Below are positions 1 through 6,627 of a stretch of DNA of 12,063 bases, in pieces. Below the pieces are notes generated by a model. That model had not been told where the DNA came from. It saw only the letters and a list, made by a program, of their open reading frames with translations, and searched no databases. Numbering within the stretch: position 1 is the first letter of the stretch; the number at the start of each line of letters is the position of its first letter. The position numbers were made by a program, and so were the translations under genes. Origin of the DNA: an uncultured Pseudobdellovibrionaceae bacterium (GTDB lineage Bacteria > Bdellovibrionota > Bdellovibrionia > Bdellovibrionales > Bdellovibrionaceae); NCBI GenBank assembly GCA_937900305.1, contig CALCCV010000215.1, positions 1-12,063 of the forward strand, given 5' to 3'.

Positions 1-1164
1 TCCGATCTCACCGAGCATTCCGCCAAACCAAATTCCAAACGCCGAGATAAAATTGTAACAGCTTAGAAATGGGACCTTTTCCTTTTCTTCGAGTTGTTCG
101 AAAAAAATTTGCTGCAAGCTCAACTCAAAGGCCGCATAACACAGTCCGCTCACCGCTTGCAAAATCAAGACTTGCGTGAAGGAGATCGCCCACGGCCAAT
201 AAATCGGCAAAATCGAAACGACGAGAGCTCCCCCAACAAACAAAATTCTATGCAGCTGTGGATTTTTTAAGACAAAATTGTCGCGAACATCCAAAAACAA
301 CGATAAAGCGATTTTACCAATAAAAAAGACCACGACCGACATCATAAATTCAAAGTAACTAAACTGCCGCTTCGCTAATAAAAATGGCGCAACGTAGGGT
401 CCCGACATAAAAAGGGCTATTTGAAATGGAATCATCTTCCGCAAAAAAGATTTTTGCCGCTCTTTCAAACCCCGCCACAAACGCCACGGAGACACCGTCA
501 ACGTTTCATCTTTTTTAAACCAACTGGCATCGAAGTGTTTTCGACTCAAGGCCCACGATGACAAAAATCGAGCGACGCAGGCAAAAGAAAACAGCAGGCC
601 AAAGAGGTGGTGAAATGAGGTGATTTCGGTGCCCAGCTTCAGCAGCACAGCTCCGCCCACTAATCCACAAAGCACACCCGCCTGCGAAACTCGCAACCGT
701 CGATTCAAGTAGTGAGTCGTATTTTGATTTTTCAGCAAAAAACTCATCCAATAGTTCCAAGCTGGGGCGGCAGCATATCCTGCCGCCCAGTAAAGCGTAT
801 AAACAAAAAACAAGCTCCAAAAGCTAGCGACATTGACATAGGCGAGAGCAATCAATGGAATAAAACTCAAAGCCTGAAGCGCCGTCGCCGCGACCACCCA
901 AGCTTTGTGTGATTTGAGCCAACGCAGACCATGCATCGAAAACATTTGCAAAGTAGCTCCACTCAACATCGGCAAGCTTGCTAAAATTCCAACCGCAACT
1001 TCACTCAATCCCAACTGAAAACTATAGGCGGGCAAATAAGATTCGCCCGCGCCTACCATCAACGAATACAAAAATGCGTCGAACAAACTAAATCGAATCG
1101 AACGCATCTGAGCATCCGACGTGGGCAATTCTGAAATTGAAGAAGAGCGGAGAGGCTGCGACAT
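1..1164 (-). CDS. Major facilitator superfamily (MFS) transporter, 3' end missing
   Basis: The minus-strand frame is open from an ATG at 1164 to the left edge (388 codons, no stop), so the C-terminus lies outside the window. A stop codon lies three codons upstream of this ATG (1171-1173), so the start is here or further in. The predicted protein begins MSQPLRSSSISELPTSDAQM and then has about ten hydrophobic segments separated by short charged loops, with a longer basic loop near the middle (KHFDASWFKKDE... LKERQKSFLRK). This is the 6+6 helix layout of the MFS, which moves small solutes across the inner membrane. The classic loop 2-3 signature is not clear and the substrate cannot be told. A weak GAGAAG sits just ahead of the ATG. 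It is divergent from the HU gene, 667 bp away. The family call is fairly safe; the role is unknown. Confidence 0.8.
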   Translation of the reverse strand, partial: MSQPLRSSSISELPTSDAQMRSIRFSLFDAFLYSLMVGAGESYLPAYSFQLGLSEVAVGILASLPMLSGATLQMFSMHGLRWLKSHKAWVVAATALQALSFIPLIALAYVNVASFWSLFFVYTLYWAAGYAAAPAWNYWMSFLLKNQNTTHYLNRRLRVSQAGVLCGLVGGAVLLKLGTEITSFHHLFGLLFSFACVARFLSSWALSRKHFDASWFKKDETLTVSPWRLWRGLKERQKSFLRKMIPFQIALFMSGPYVAPFLLAKRQFSYFEFMMSVVVFFIGKIALSLFLDVRDNFVLKNPQLHRILFVGGALVVSILPIYWPWAISFTQVLILQAVSGLCYAAFELSLQQIFFEQLEEKEKVPFLSCYNFISAFGIWFGGMLGEIG

Positions 1165-1457
1165 GGCTTCTCATGAAATTACACCGCTGCTGATTCTTTG
1201 GAAAGACCAGCCGGCGACGAAAGGACCGGATAAGACGTGCCGGTGATCACATCTCTCCTGGCTTCGAGGTTTAGAAATTCAACCGGAAATCCTCGGGCCC
1301 TTTGTCTAGTTTCTCCTCCAAAAAATTGAGGCTCTAAATGAACTCGGTTGTTTGGCCACCCGATTTAAAGAAAGAAGCTATCCTGGCCGAATTCTTGCAC
1401 TCCTTGCCCGAAAGATACGCCGCAATTGCCCACTAGGTTGAAATGGAATCGCAAAAT

Positions 1458-1544
1458 AGGTCTCGGTGCTTGTGCGTCCAAGATCTTTTTTCGCATCATT
1501 TCCAGATGATTTTAAGTTTGAAATCATTTGACGGGGTTAGACCT
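1458..1544. other. Possible structured RNA: three nested stems
   Basis: An outer 6-bp pair AGGTCT (1458-1463) / AGACCT (1539-1544) encloses two hairpins. The first is GTGCG (1472-1476) / CGCAT (1492-1496), including one G-U pair. The second is CAGATGATTT (1503-1512) / AAATCATTTG (1521-1530), a 10-bp stem with one G-U pair and an 8-nt loop. The geometry is that of a three-way junction. No U-run follows, so it is not a simple terminator. Strand and transcription are unknown, and the outer and first stems are short enough to be chance. Only the 10-bp hairpin stands out by itself. Confidence 0.25.
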
Positions 1545-1694
1545 CGGACTTAGGTTCTATCCTCCGTGGAGATTGAACAACTCGTAGAACTTACAACTTG
1601 AATACTTCTGCAAAGATTCAGATACAAAACTGAATCCTGAGTCTGAAAAATGATTCGAAATAAATTTGAATGAGCTTTGGGATTATTTGAATTG

Positions 1695-1723
1695 TTGGAA
1701 TTTTGGAATTGATAGATATTATT
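1695..1723 (+). promoter_or_regulatory. Candidate promoter of the HU gene
   Basis: TTGGAA (1695-1700) and TATTAT (1718-1723) are separated by 17 bp. They match the housekeeping sigma consensus at 4/6 and 5/6 positions. Transcription from here would give a leader of roughly 100 nt before the HU start at 1832. In sequence this AT-rich, chance -10 matches are common, so the call is tentative. Confidence 0.35.
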
Positions 1724-1740
1724 AGATATTATTAGATTTT
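1714..1740. repeat. 10-bp tandem repeat (AGATATTATT) in the HU upstream region
   Basis: AGATATTATT occurs twice in direct succession (1714-1723, 1724-1733), followed by a partial third copy, AGATTTT (1734-1740). A 10-bp period is close to one DNA helical turn, so the AT tracts lie on one face of the helix. That pattern is associated with bent DNA. It overlaps the candidate -10 of the HU promoter. Confidence 0.7.
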
Positions 1741-1831
1741 GAACTCACATTTGAGCCAATAATCAAAGAATTTGAAAAATTTGAAGAATTTATGAGAGAA
1801 GAATTTGAATCAAGAAAAAGGCGAATCCTGA

Positions 1832-2104
1832 ATGAATAAGGCTGATCTTGTTGAAAAAGTCGCTGAACTGACTAAAATGCCAAAATCCCAATCTGAAGCC
1901 GTCCTAGATGCCACCCTCGAAGTGATTCAAAGAGCCCTCTCCAAAGGCGAAGACGTTAAACTCGTCGGTTTTGGGACATTTTCAATTTTGAAACGAAAGT
2001 CTCGTCCGGGGCGCAATCCCAAAACAGGCCAAAGCGTCGTGATCCCAAGCCAAAAAGTTCCCCGTTTTAGACCCGGCAAAGAATTCAAAGCCTCTGTAAA
2101 ATAG
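1832..2104 (+). CDS. HU-family histone-like DNA-binding protein
   Basis: The 90-residue product is a full-length member of the HU/IHF family: small dimeric proteins that bind and bend DNA and organise the nucleoid. The N-terminal helical part (MNKADLVEKVAELTKM) is typical. The conserved GFGTF turn is at residues 46-50. The RPGRNPKTGQ stretch at 58-67 is the start of the beta-arm, with the DNA-intercalating proline at 63. The protein ends at the usual point. A purine-rich AAAAAGG (1815-1821) lies 10 nt before the ATG. Sequence alone does not cleanly separate HU from IHF subunits; the motifs fit HU better. The AT-rich, repeat-laden leader would suit autoregulation by a DNA-bending protein, but that is inference. 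It converges on the ChaN-family gene with 65 bp between stop codons. Confidence 0.95.
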   Translation: MNKADLVEKVAELTKMPKSQSEAVLDATLEVIQRALSKGEDVKLVGFGTFSILKRKSRPGRNPKTGQSVVIPSQKVPRFRPGKEFKASVK

Positions 2105-2169
2105 CCTCATAGAACAGTCTTAATAATAGATTCATTTGCTCTTGCTATTACCAGCCCTAGCTAGAGCCA

Positions 2170-3777
2170 CTAAAGCCTCTGCGTTTTCACTTTATGAAGC
2201 GAAACTCTTTCGATACTTCGCAAAAACTCTTCATAGCTTTTTTGCCATTCTACTGAGGGCGGCGTGACTCGCATCCACGCCAAAATTTGCTTCGCAGAGA
2301 CGTCGCCGCTCCGATAAATTTGATAAAGTCGTTCTCCATGAATACGGCCAAGAACCCAAGCTCCGTTGAAAAAACTCTCCTTAAATTTGGGTTTGTACTT
2401 CAGGCGAATATTGCGTTTGGAGTTGAGGCGCTTCAACTCCACCACGCGTTGGGCCAGCGCGACCAACATGGCTTCCTTAGTGTTGAAAGATTCCGAATGA
2501 ATCTTGATCTTTAACTCTTCCACCGAGTCCGTTTTTCGTTTCGGATTCAAGAGCTTCGAGCCAAAATAGCGAAAAGTTTCAATCCAAATGAGATTTTCAA
2601 AAAAAAGTGGAAACTTTAAGTCTGTTTCACTCGAGTCTTGCAAGCTCGCATGCAAAACCTGCATCGCTAAAGAAGCCACATGATTGATCGTGGGTCGAAT
2701 CAAAAGGCCAACACCCGCCTTGTCAAAATAAAATGAAAATTCATTTTGAATGATCGTCTCTACCCACCGAAGTTCCGCTCGCGAGTAATTGGCTAAAATC
2801 TTTTCCCAAAAGTGGCGATCTTGTGGAGAGTAGATGGCCAACTGGGACCTTTCCACCTGAATCCCAAGTTCTCGGGCCAATACGTCCAAAATCTGCAAAA
2901 CGCTGTCTGTGGGATCAATTTCACTCGATTCGCTTTCGTCAGCGACATCGTCCAGTGCCGAATCCACGTTCGCATCCAAAAATAATTGATAGCTTTGCCA
3001 CTTCACCCATGGCGCAACCGTCATCAGACAAAAATCCCAAGGGCCCAGTTGAACCACATCCACTTCATGATCTCGATTCTTTTTAAGAAGATCGAAATAG
3101 ATGTTTTCATCGTTTTGAAATACCCGGGAAACCTCGCCGATACTTTCTGGCAAAAATCGTGGAAGGTGGGAGTTGGCCAAATGCCAGTCGCCAATTAAGA
3201 TGACCAGAACGGCATCGGGAAACAGGGCTCTTTGACGGCGAATTTCGGCAGCAATCCGACGATCCCGCTGGGCCAACGAAGCTTTGGTCTTTGCTCCTAA
3301 TAAGGAGTCCAAACCAAACACGGGCACTTTTTCGACCTTGGCCCAAGTGAGCAAACTTTTATAAGGCGACCATGAAAATCCCCAGCGCTCCTGCCATTTC
3401 GTACGTTTTAAAAAATGAGAGTCTGTTAGCGAACCTTTGAGATAGCTCTTGATCATTGCGCCCTGTTCGGGCCGAAAGCATTCCAAACCTAAAACCACCG
3501 CTCGCTCTTTGACGAGGTGTCGCAAAATTCTCAAAGCCGATCGTTGGGACTGGGCCAAGACATGAAAATCCCCTATCAAAACCACGTCGCTCTTCGCCAA
3601 CCGGTTCAGCATTTTTTCTTTCGGGACTTTCTTCCAGGTTTTTTTCAACGTTGATTCGTAGTCTGATTGATACTTAATCATTTCGGAGTCGTAACCACCG
3701 AGGCGGGCTTCCACTTGACGTCGAATTTGACGATACAGCTCAAAGCGGATTTTCCACCAGCGCAGTGTTTGACTCAT
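2170..3777 (-). CDS. ChaN/Tiki-superfamily protein with long C-terminal extension
   Basis: The 535-residue product resembles the ChaN-like (haem-binding uptake, Cofac_haem_bdg) branch of the Tiki/TraB/EreA superfamily. Matching landmarks are VVLIGDFH at about 65-72 (usually GExH), the GLECF strand at 97-101, GLDS at 155-158, and LIGDWHL at 194-200 with His199. After a linker rich in Asp, Glu and Ser (about 273-292), residues 293-535 form a mostly helical region I do not recognise. Family members such as ChaN are often lipoproteins of about 300 residues. This one shows no signal peptide or lipobox: it starts MSQTLRWWKIRFELYRQIRR, which is basic and amphipathic, so it may be cytoplasmic or membrane-associated. 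CAAAGGA lies 9 nt ahead of the ATG, a good ribosome site. Its start faces the VKOR-DsbA gene. The superfamily is likely; haem binding is not established. Confidence 0.7.
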   Translation of the reverse strand: MSQTLRWWKIRFELYRQIRRQVEARLGGYDSEMIKYQSDYESTLKKTWKKVPKEKMLNRLAKSDVVLIGDFHVLAQSQRSALRILRHLVKERAVVLGLECFRPEQGAMIKSYLKGSLTDSHFLKRTKWQERWGFSWSPYKSLLTWAKVEKVPVFGLDSLLGAKTKASLAQRDRRIAAEIRRQRALFPDAVLVILIGDWHLANSHLPRFLPESIGEVSRVFQNDENIYFDLLKKNRDHEVDVVQLGPWDFCLMTVAPWVKWQSYQLFLDANVDSALDDVADESESSEIDPTDSVLQILDVLARELGIQVERSQLAIYSPQDRHFWEKILANYSRAELRWVETIIQNEFSFYFDKAGVGLLIRPTINHVASLAMQVLHASLQDSSETDLKFPLFFENLIWIETFRYFGSKLLNPKRKTDSVEELKIKIHSESFNTKEAMLVALAQRVVELKRLNSKRNIRLKYKPKFKESFFNGAWVLGRIHGERLYQIYRSGDVSAKQILAWMRVTPPSVEWQKSYEEFLRSIERVSLHKVKTQRL

Positions 3778-3793
3778 CCAGCTGAATCCTTTG

Positions 3794-3819
3794 ATGAGAG
3801 GTCAATGAGAGGTCGATGA
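3794..3819. repeat. 11-bp direct repeat between divergent genes
   Basis: ATGAGAGGTC occurs at 3794-3803 and again at 3805-3814, an 11-bp period, followed by a partial third copy ATGA (3816-3819). It lies in the 99-bp gap between the ChaN-family start (3777, minus) and the VKOR-DsbA start (3877, plus), close to the ChaN-family ribosome site (3787-3793). It may be an operator or simply a short duplication. Confidence 0.6.
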
Positions 3820-3876
3820 AATGCTGGTCCGGCCATCTTGTTGACTCAGATTTACTGACCATGATCTCATTGAGCC

Positions 3877-5064
3877 ATGAAAGAAATCAAAAGTCACCGC
3901 CTCACTTTAGCTTTAATCGTCACCGTCATCGCCGTGTTGACTCATGCCTATCTCACCAAAGAGTACTACCAACTGCAATTTGGTTTGAAAGAGGGCCAGA
4001 GTCTTTGCAACGTGAATCAAACGTTCAATTGCGATGCCGTCAGCGCCAGCAACTACTCTGCTTTCCTCGGCATACCTCTGGCCCTGTGGGGATTTGCAGC
4101 AAATCTGATCCTCCTATTTTTGATTGCCGTCCCGAGATTTTTTCTTTTCGTCGGGCGTGAACGCACCTACCGATTTGCACTTTACGTCTCGCTCTTAACA
4201 GTGCTGGCTTCTGTGATTATGGGCTCCGTCTCGCTCATGCTTTTGACCACCTATTGTCTGTTTTGCATTTTGGCTTACATCCTTTCGATCTTGGGATTTC
4301 TGTTGCTCTGGGGTTCGGGTCCAGGCGGTCTGGCTGATGTGGGTACCGATCTCAAAGAAGCCTGGGTTGAACAAAGATGGCTCGTTTTCACTTTACCTGC
4401 CATTCCACTCGCGGCCTTTCTTTTTCGGATCGTCATTTTGCAAAATTACAACGCCTCCAATCTCGATCTTTTCATCGACGAAAAAATCATTCAGTGGCAA
4501 GCCAATCCCCCGAACACGTTTAACGAAAACGGAATTGTCGCCCCTGCCAAAACAGAACCGCAATGGACCATTGTTGAATTTGCCGACTTCTTGTGCCCGC
4601 ACTGCAAGAGCGCTTCGCCCACCCTGCACGCTTTCGTAGCGGCCAACCCCAACGTGAAATTGATTTTTAAATCTTTCCCACTCGATGGGAACTGCAATCC
4701 ATCTTCAGAGTCCAAAGGGGATGGCCTCCGCTGTGAATTGGCGTCGCTTGTTTTTTGTTCTGACAAATTGGCCCAAAAAGGTTGGCTCGCCCATGATGAA
4801 GTTTTTGAAAGTCAGGAGGCCATTGCCTCCGAAGGTTCAGCGAAAACCATCATCGCAAGTCTAACCAGCAAGGCGGGTCTTGAGCCTGAAGCCCTCGCCA
4901 CATGTATGAAATCCGAAGAGACCCTGACTTTCATTCAGAACATGGCCCGAGAAGGAGAAGCCGCAAAAATCAGCGGCACACCGAGCATTTTTCTGAACGG
5001 TCGATTTCTACCCGGAGGACAACTCCTGCGGGTCTTACAAAAAGCCATTTCAACGAATCCTTAA
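3877..5064 (+). CDS. VKOR-DsbA fusion: disulfide-bond oxidase and thiol oxidoreductase
   Basis: The 395-residue inner-membrane protein joins two enzymes of periplasmic disulfide formation. Residues 1-190 are a vitamin K epoxide reductase-like domain with about five membrane helices (8-27, 63-86, 98-121, 122-145, 168-187). It has the loop cysteine pair Cys44/Cys52 and the quinone-proximal Cys127-Leu-Phe-Cys130. Residues 228-395 form a DsbA-like thioredoxin fold with active-site CPHC (240-243) and the cis-proline loop GTPS (Pro369). In this family the VKOR half passes electrons from the thioredoxin half to quinone, replacing DsbB. Extra cysteines at 273, 286, 294 and 343 are likely structural. 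The start is fixed by a stop codon at 3871-3873, two codons upstream. Almost no ribosome site precedes it, and a TTGACT at 3841-3846 could allow a nearly leaderless message. The next gene, on the same strand, encodes a secreted 12-cysteine protein. Confidence 0.93.
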   Translation: MKEIKSHRLTLALIVTVIAVLTHAYLTKEYYQLQFGLKEGQSLCNVNQTFNCDAVSASNYSAFLGIPLALWGFAANLILLFLIAVPRFFLFVGRERTYRFALYVSLLTVLASVIMGSVSLMLLTTYCLFCILAYILSILGFLLLWGSGPGGLADVGTDLKEAWVEQRWLVFTLPAIPLAAFLFRIVILQNYNASNLDLFIDEKIIQWQANPPNTFNENGIVAPAKTEPQWTIVEFADFLCPHCKSASPTLHAFVAANPNVKLIFKSFPLDGNCNPSSESKGDGLRCELASLVFCSDKLAQKGWLAHDEVFESQEAIASEGSAKTIIASLTSKAGLEPEALATCMKSEETLTFIQNMAREGEAAKISGTPSIFLNGRFLPGGQLLRVLQKAISTNP

Positions 5065-5117
5065 GGGTCCCCAGGCTCTTGCCGTGCTAGATGCTGACAG
5101 CCGTCTAAAAATTCGCC

Positions 5118-5143
5118 AACCTTTCCATTTTGCCGGGAAGGTT
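5118..5143 (+). terminator. Weak hairpin after the VKOR-DsbA gene
   Basis: AACCTTTCC (5118-5126) pairs with GGGAAGGTT (5135-5143) through nine pairs, one of them T-G, with an 8-nt loop. Only a poor T-run (TGTCTTG) follows. It lies 54 bp after the VKOR-DsbA stop and could slow or end transcription, or belong to the leader of the next gene. Confidence 0.35.
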
Positions 5144-5196
5144 TGTCTTGAATGGGTTGCTATTCACGTTTCAATTGGATTTTGGCCTTAGAAGCT

Positions 5197-5221
5197 GGCG
5201 AAAGATTTGCAATCTTTCGCC
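5197..5221 (+). promoter_or_regulatory. Perfect 10-bp hairpin at the start of the secreted-protein gene
   Basis: GGCGAAAGAT (5197-5206) and ATCTTTCGCC (5212-5221) are exact inverted repeats around the 5-nt loop TTGCA. The downstream arm ends 3 nt before the ATG at 5225, and the alternative TTG start (5207) lies in the loop. In RNA this stem would cover the place where a ribosome site is expected, and no other good ribosome site is visible. In DNA it is equally suitable as an operator for a dimeric repressor. No T-run follows, so it is not a normal terminator. Confidence 0.65.
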
Positions 5222-5224
5222 CTC

Positions 5225-6622
5225 ATGACACTCCTCAAATCTGTGATCCAAATCTACCTTTGCTTGATGTTTTGTTTAACGGCCCTTCTCACCTCTCCTG
5301 TCGCCAAAGGGACGCCAGAGGCAAAGCCTCACTGCAAACCAAAAAATTGCATCATCCCGAAATCAAATGAAGAGCGAAGCGAATACATCAACCTCGCAGA
5401 AACGATGCTGGCCCCCCCCGGAAAAGATCGCAGTCTTTTAGCGGGACCAAAACCAGATTCCATTCCATTTAAGATCTCACCGAATGGCGAAAGACAAATT
5501 GAATGCACCTTTATCGAACCAAAGACCGACGATGCCCTCAATGGCAAATCACCGAAGTTTGATTGTGAAATTCGCGACGGGAGCAAAAATCGCAAATTGA
5601 GAGTCAAATATCAAAATCCGAAGCTCAATGACGGCAATCAGTCGATTGAACCCAATGAGGGCATTTGGGGCGAAACTTTAGCAACCCGCCTGCTGTGGGC
5701 GATGGGCTTTGCTGCCGATGCCGTTTACCCCGCCAAAGTCATTTGTAAAAACTGTCCACCGATGCCATGGCTTTACCTTCAAGTTCGCCAAAACTCCGCG
5801 GACCTAGAGTTTAACGTCTCTCAGTGTGAGTTTTCGAAAAAAGAAAATGCCGAAGACGCGACGAGCGGACCAGAAACCGATGCCCAATGCCAACTCGCCG
5901 CCGAGACGCTCAATCCCGCCAATCGCATGATCTTAGAAATTCCTGACGCTGTTATCGAAGTCAAATCTGACTTTAGAAAAATTGAACAGCACGATCACCA
6001 AGGTTGGAGTTGGGACGAGTTTGACACTGTCACAGAAAAAATCCATTCGCCAAATTCCTTAAGAGCCCAGCGAGATGCTCTGGCACTCGTGGCGACGTTC
6101 ATTCAACACGCAGACAACAAAGCCGAACAGCAACGGTTGGTGTGTTTAGATTCCAAATCCGAAGACACCCACTGCTCTCAGCCGCTGTTAATGCTTCAGG
6201 ATGTTGGTATGACTTTCGGCGCGGGTGTTTTGAAGGTCGTGCCAGAACCTGGAATGGCGAGATCTGAAATCAGCAAGCTCCACCGTGCAGCCAAATCCCA
6301 GTCCACCGCTTCTCTGAAGGGATTTCGTTCTGCTCCCATTTGGTCTGATAATAGCCAATGCATCACTGACCTGCGCTACAAACCGAATACGGGCGCGCCT
6401 GCCAACAAAAAAATCTCCGAAGCCGGGAGAAAGCTCTTTGTCCAAAGAATGGCGCTCCTCACCGAAAAGGATCTCACCGATCTTTTTACTGTAGCAAATA
6501 TTGAAAGAAGATCCGAAAAAATCAGCGATGGCGGAAATGAGAGGTTAGTCACAGTCAGCGACTGGGTGAATGCATTTCAAACAAAATTTAATGAGATTCA
6601 AAATCACGTTTGTCCAGAATAG
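5225..6622 (+). CDS. Secreted cysteine-rich protein with atypical kinase-like motifs
   Basis: I do not recognise this family by name. From the ATG at 5225 the product is 465 residues; an in-frame TTG at 5207 would add six, but the ATG gives the better signal peptide (MTLLKSVIQIYLCLMFCLTA, cleavage near residue 25). The mature part has 12 cysteines (37, 42, 94, 114, 174, 177, 201, 222, 307, 317, 379, 463), an even number that fits disulfides and export. Several motifs recall protein- or lipid-kinase folds of the PI3/4-kinase and HipA type. They are LRVKY with Lys128, GETLATRLLWAMGF with Glu150, HADNK (295-299) followed by EQQRLV, and LQDVGMTFG with Asp326. These could be the ATP lysine, helix glutamate, catalytic loop and metal aspartate. 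The usual metal-binding Asn after the catalytic loop may be replaced by Gln. The function is inferred only. The gene lies 160 bp after the VKOR-DsbA fusion and converges on the next gene with 5 bp between them. Confidence 0.75.
   Translation: MTLLKSVIQIYLCLMFCLTALLTSPVAKGTPEAKPHCKPKNCIIPKSNEERSEYINLAETMLAPPGKDRSLLAGPKPDSIPFKISPNGERQIECTFIEPKTDDALNGKSPKFDCEIRDGSKNRKLRVKYQNPKLNDGNQSIEPNEGIWGETLATRLLWAMGFAADAVYPAKVICKNCPPMPWLYLQVRQNSADLEFNVSQCEFSKKENAEDATSGPETDAQCQLAAETLNPANRMILEIPDAVIEVKSDFRKIEQHDHQGWSWDEFDTVTEKIHSPNSLRAQRDALALVATFIQHADNKAEQQRLVCLDSKSEDTHCSQPLLMLQDVGMTFGAGVLKVVPEPGMARSEISKLHRAAKSQSTASLKGFRSAPIWSDNSQCITDLRYKPNTGAPANKKISEAGRKLFVQRMALLTEKDLTDLFTVANIERRSEKISDGGNERLVTVSDWVNAFQTKFNEIQNHVCPE
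5412..5419 (+). repeat. Run of eight C within the secreted-protein gene
   Basis: Eight consecutive C residues encode part of Ala63-Pro64-Pro65, about 40 residues after the likely signal-peptide cleavage site. Runs of this length are prone to replication slippage. A gain or loss of one base here would truncate the protein early. Confidence 0.9.
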
Positions 6623-6627
6623 AACGA

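Larger units (their letters stand above)
1165..1831. other. Gene-free stretch between the MFS gene and the HU gene
   Basis: No convincing coding region is seen here on either strand. The left part (about 1165-1440) is of ordinary composition and holds nothing recognised. The middle part (about 1458-1544) can fold into nested stems. The right part (about 1640-1831) is strongly AT-rich and full of TTTGAA and GAATT words leading into the HU start. It probably carries the promoters of both flanking divergent genes, and possibly a small RNA, but no known RNA family was recognised. Confidence 0.6.

Noticed and set aside
515..912. Open frames on both strands at 515-820 and 712-912
   Set aside because: Both lie inside the MFS transporter, whose own frame is continuous and gives a coherent membrane protein.
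1225..1244. ACCGG / CCGGT inverted repeat in the left gene-free stretch
   Set aside because: A 5-bp stem with a 10-nt loop is expected by chance and nothing nearby supports it.
2157..2164. CTAGCTAG palindrome between the HU and ChaN-family genes
   Set aside because: It has no loop and no T-run, so it cannot act as a terminator hairpin. Eight bases is within chance expectation.
2170..3777. Erythromycin-esterase (EreA) or TraB identity for the ChaN-type protein
   Set aside because: The superfamily folds are related, but the GDFH / GLECF / GDWH order and spacing fit ChaN better. Nothing points to resistance or pheromone shutdown.
3816..4160. 114-codon plus-strand open frame starting before VKOR-DsbA
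   Set aside because: It lies mostly inside the clearly identified VKOR domain in another frame, and its product is rich in Arg, Ser and His like a shadow frame.
5152..5370. 72-codon plus-strand open frame after VKOR-DsbA
   Set aside because: It overlaps the signal peptide and early mature region of the secreted protein in another frame and shows no family features.
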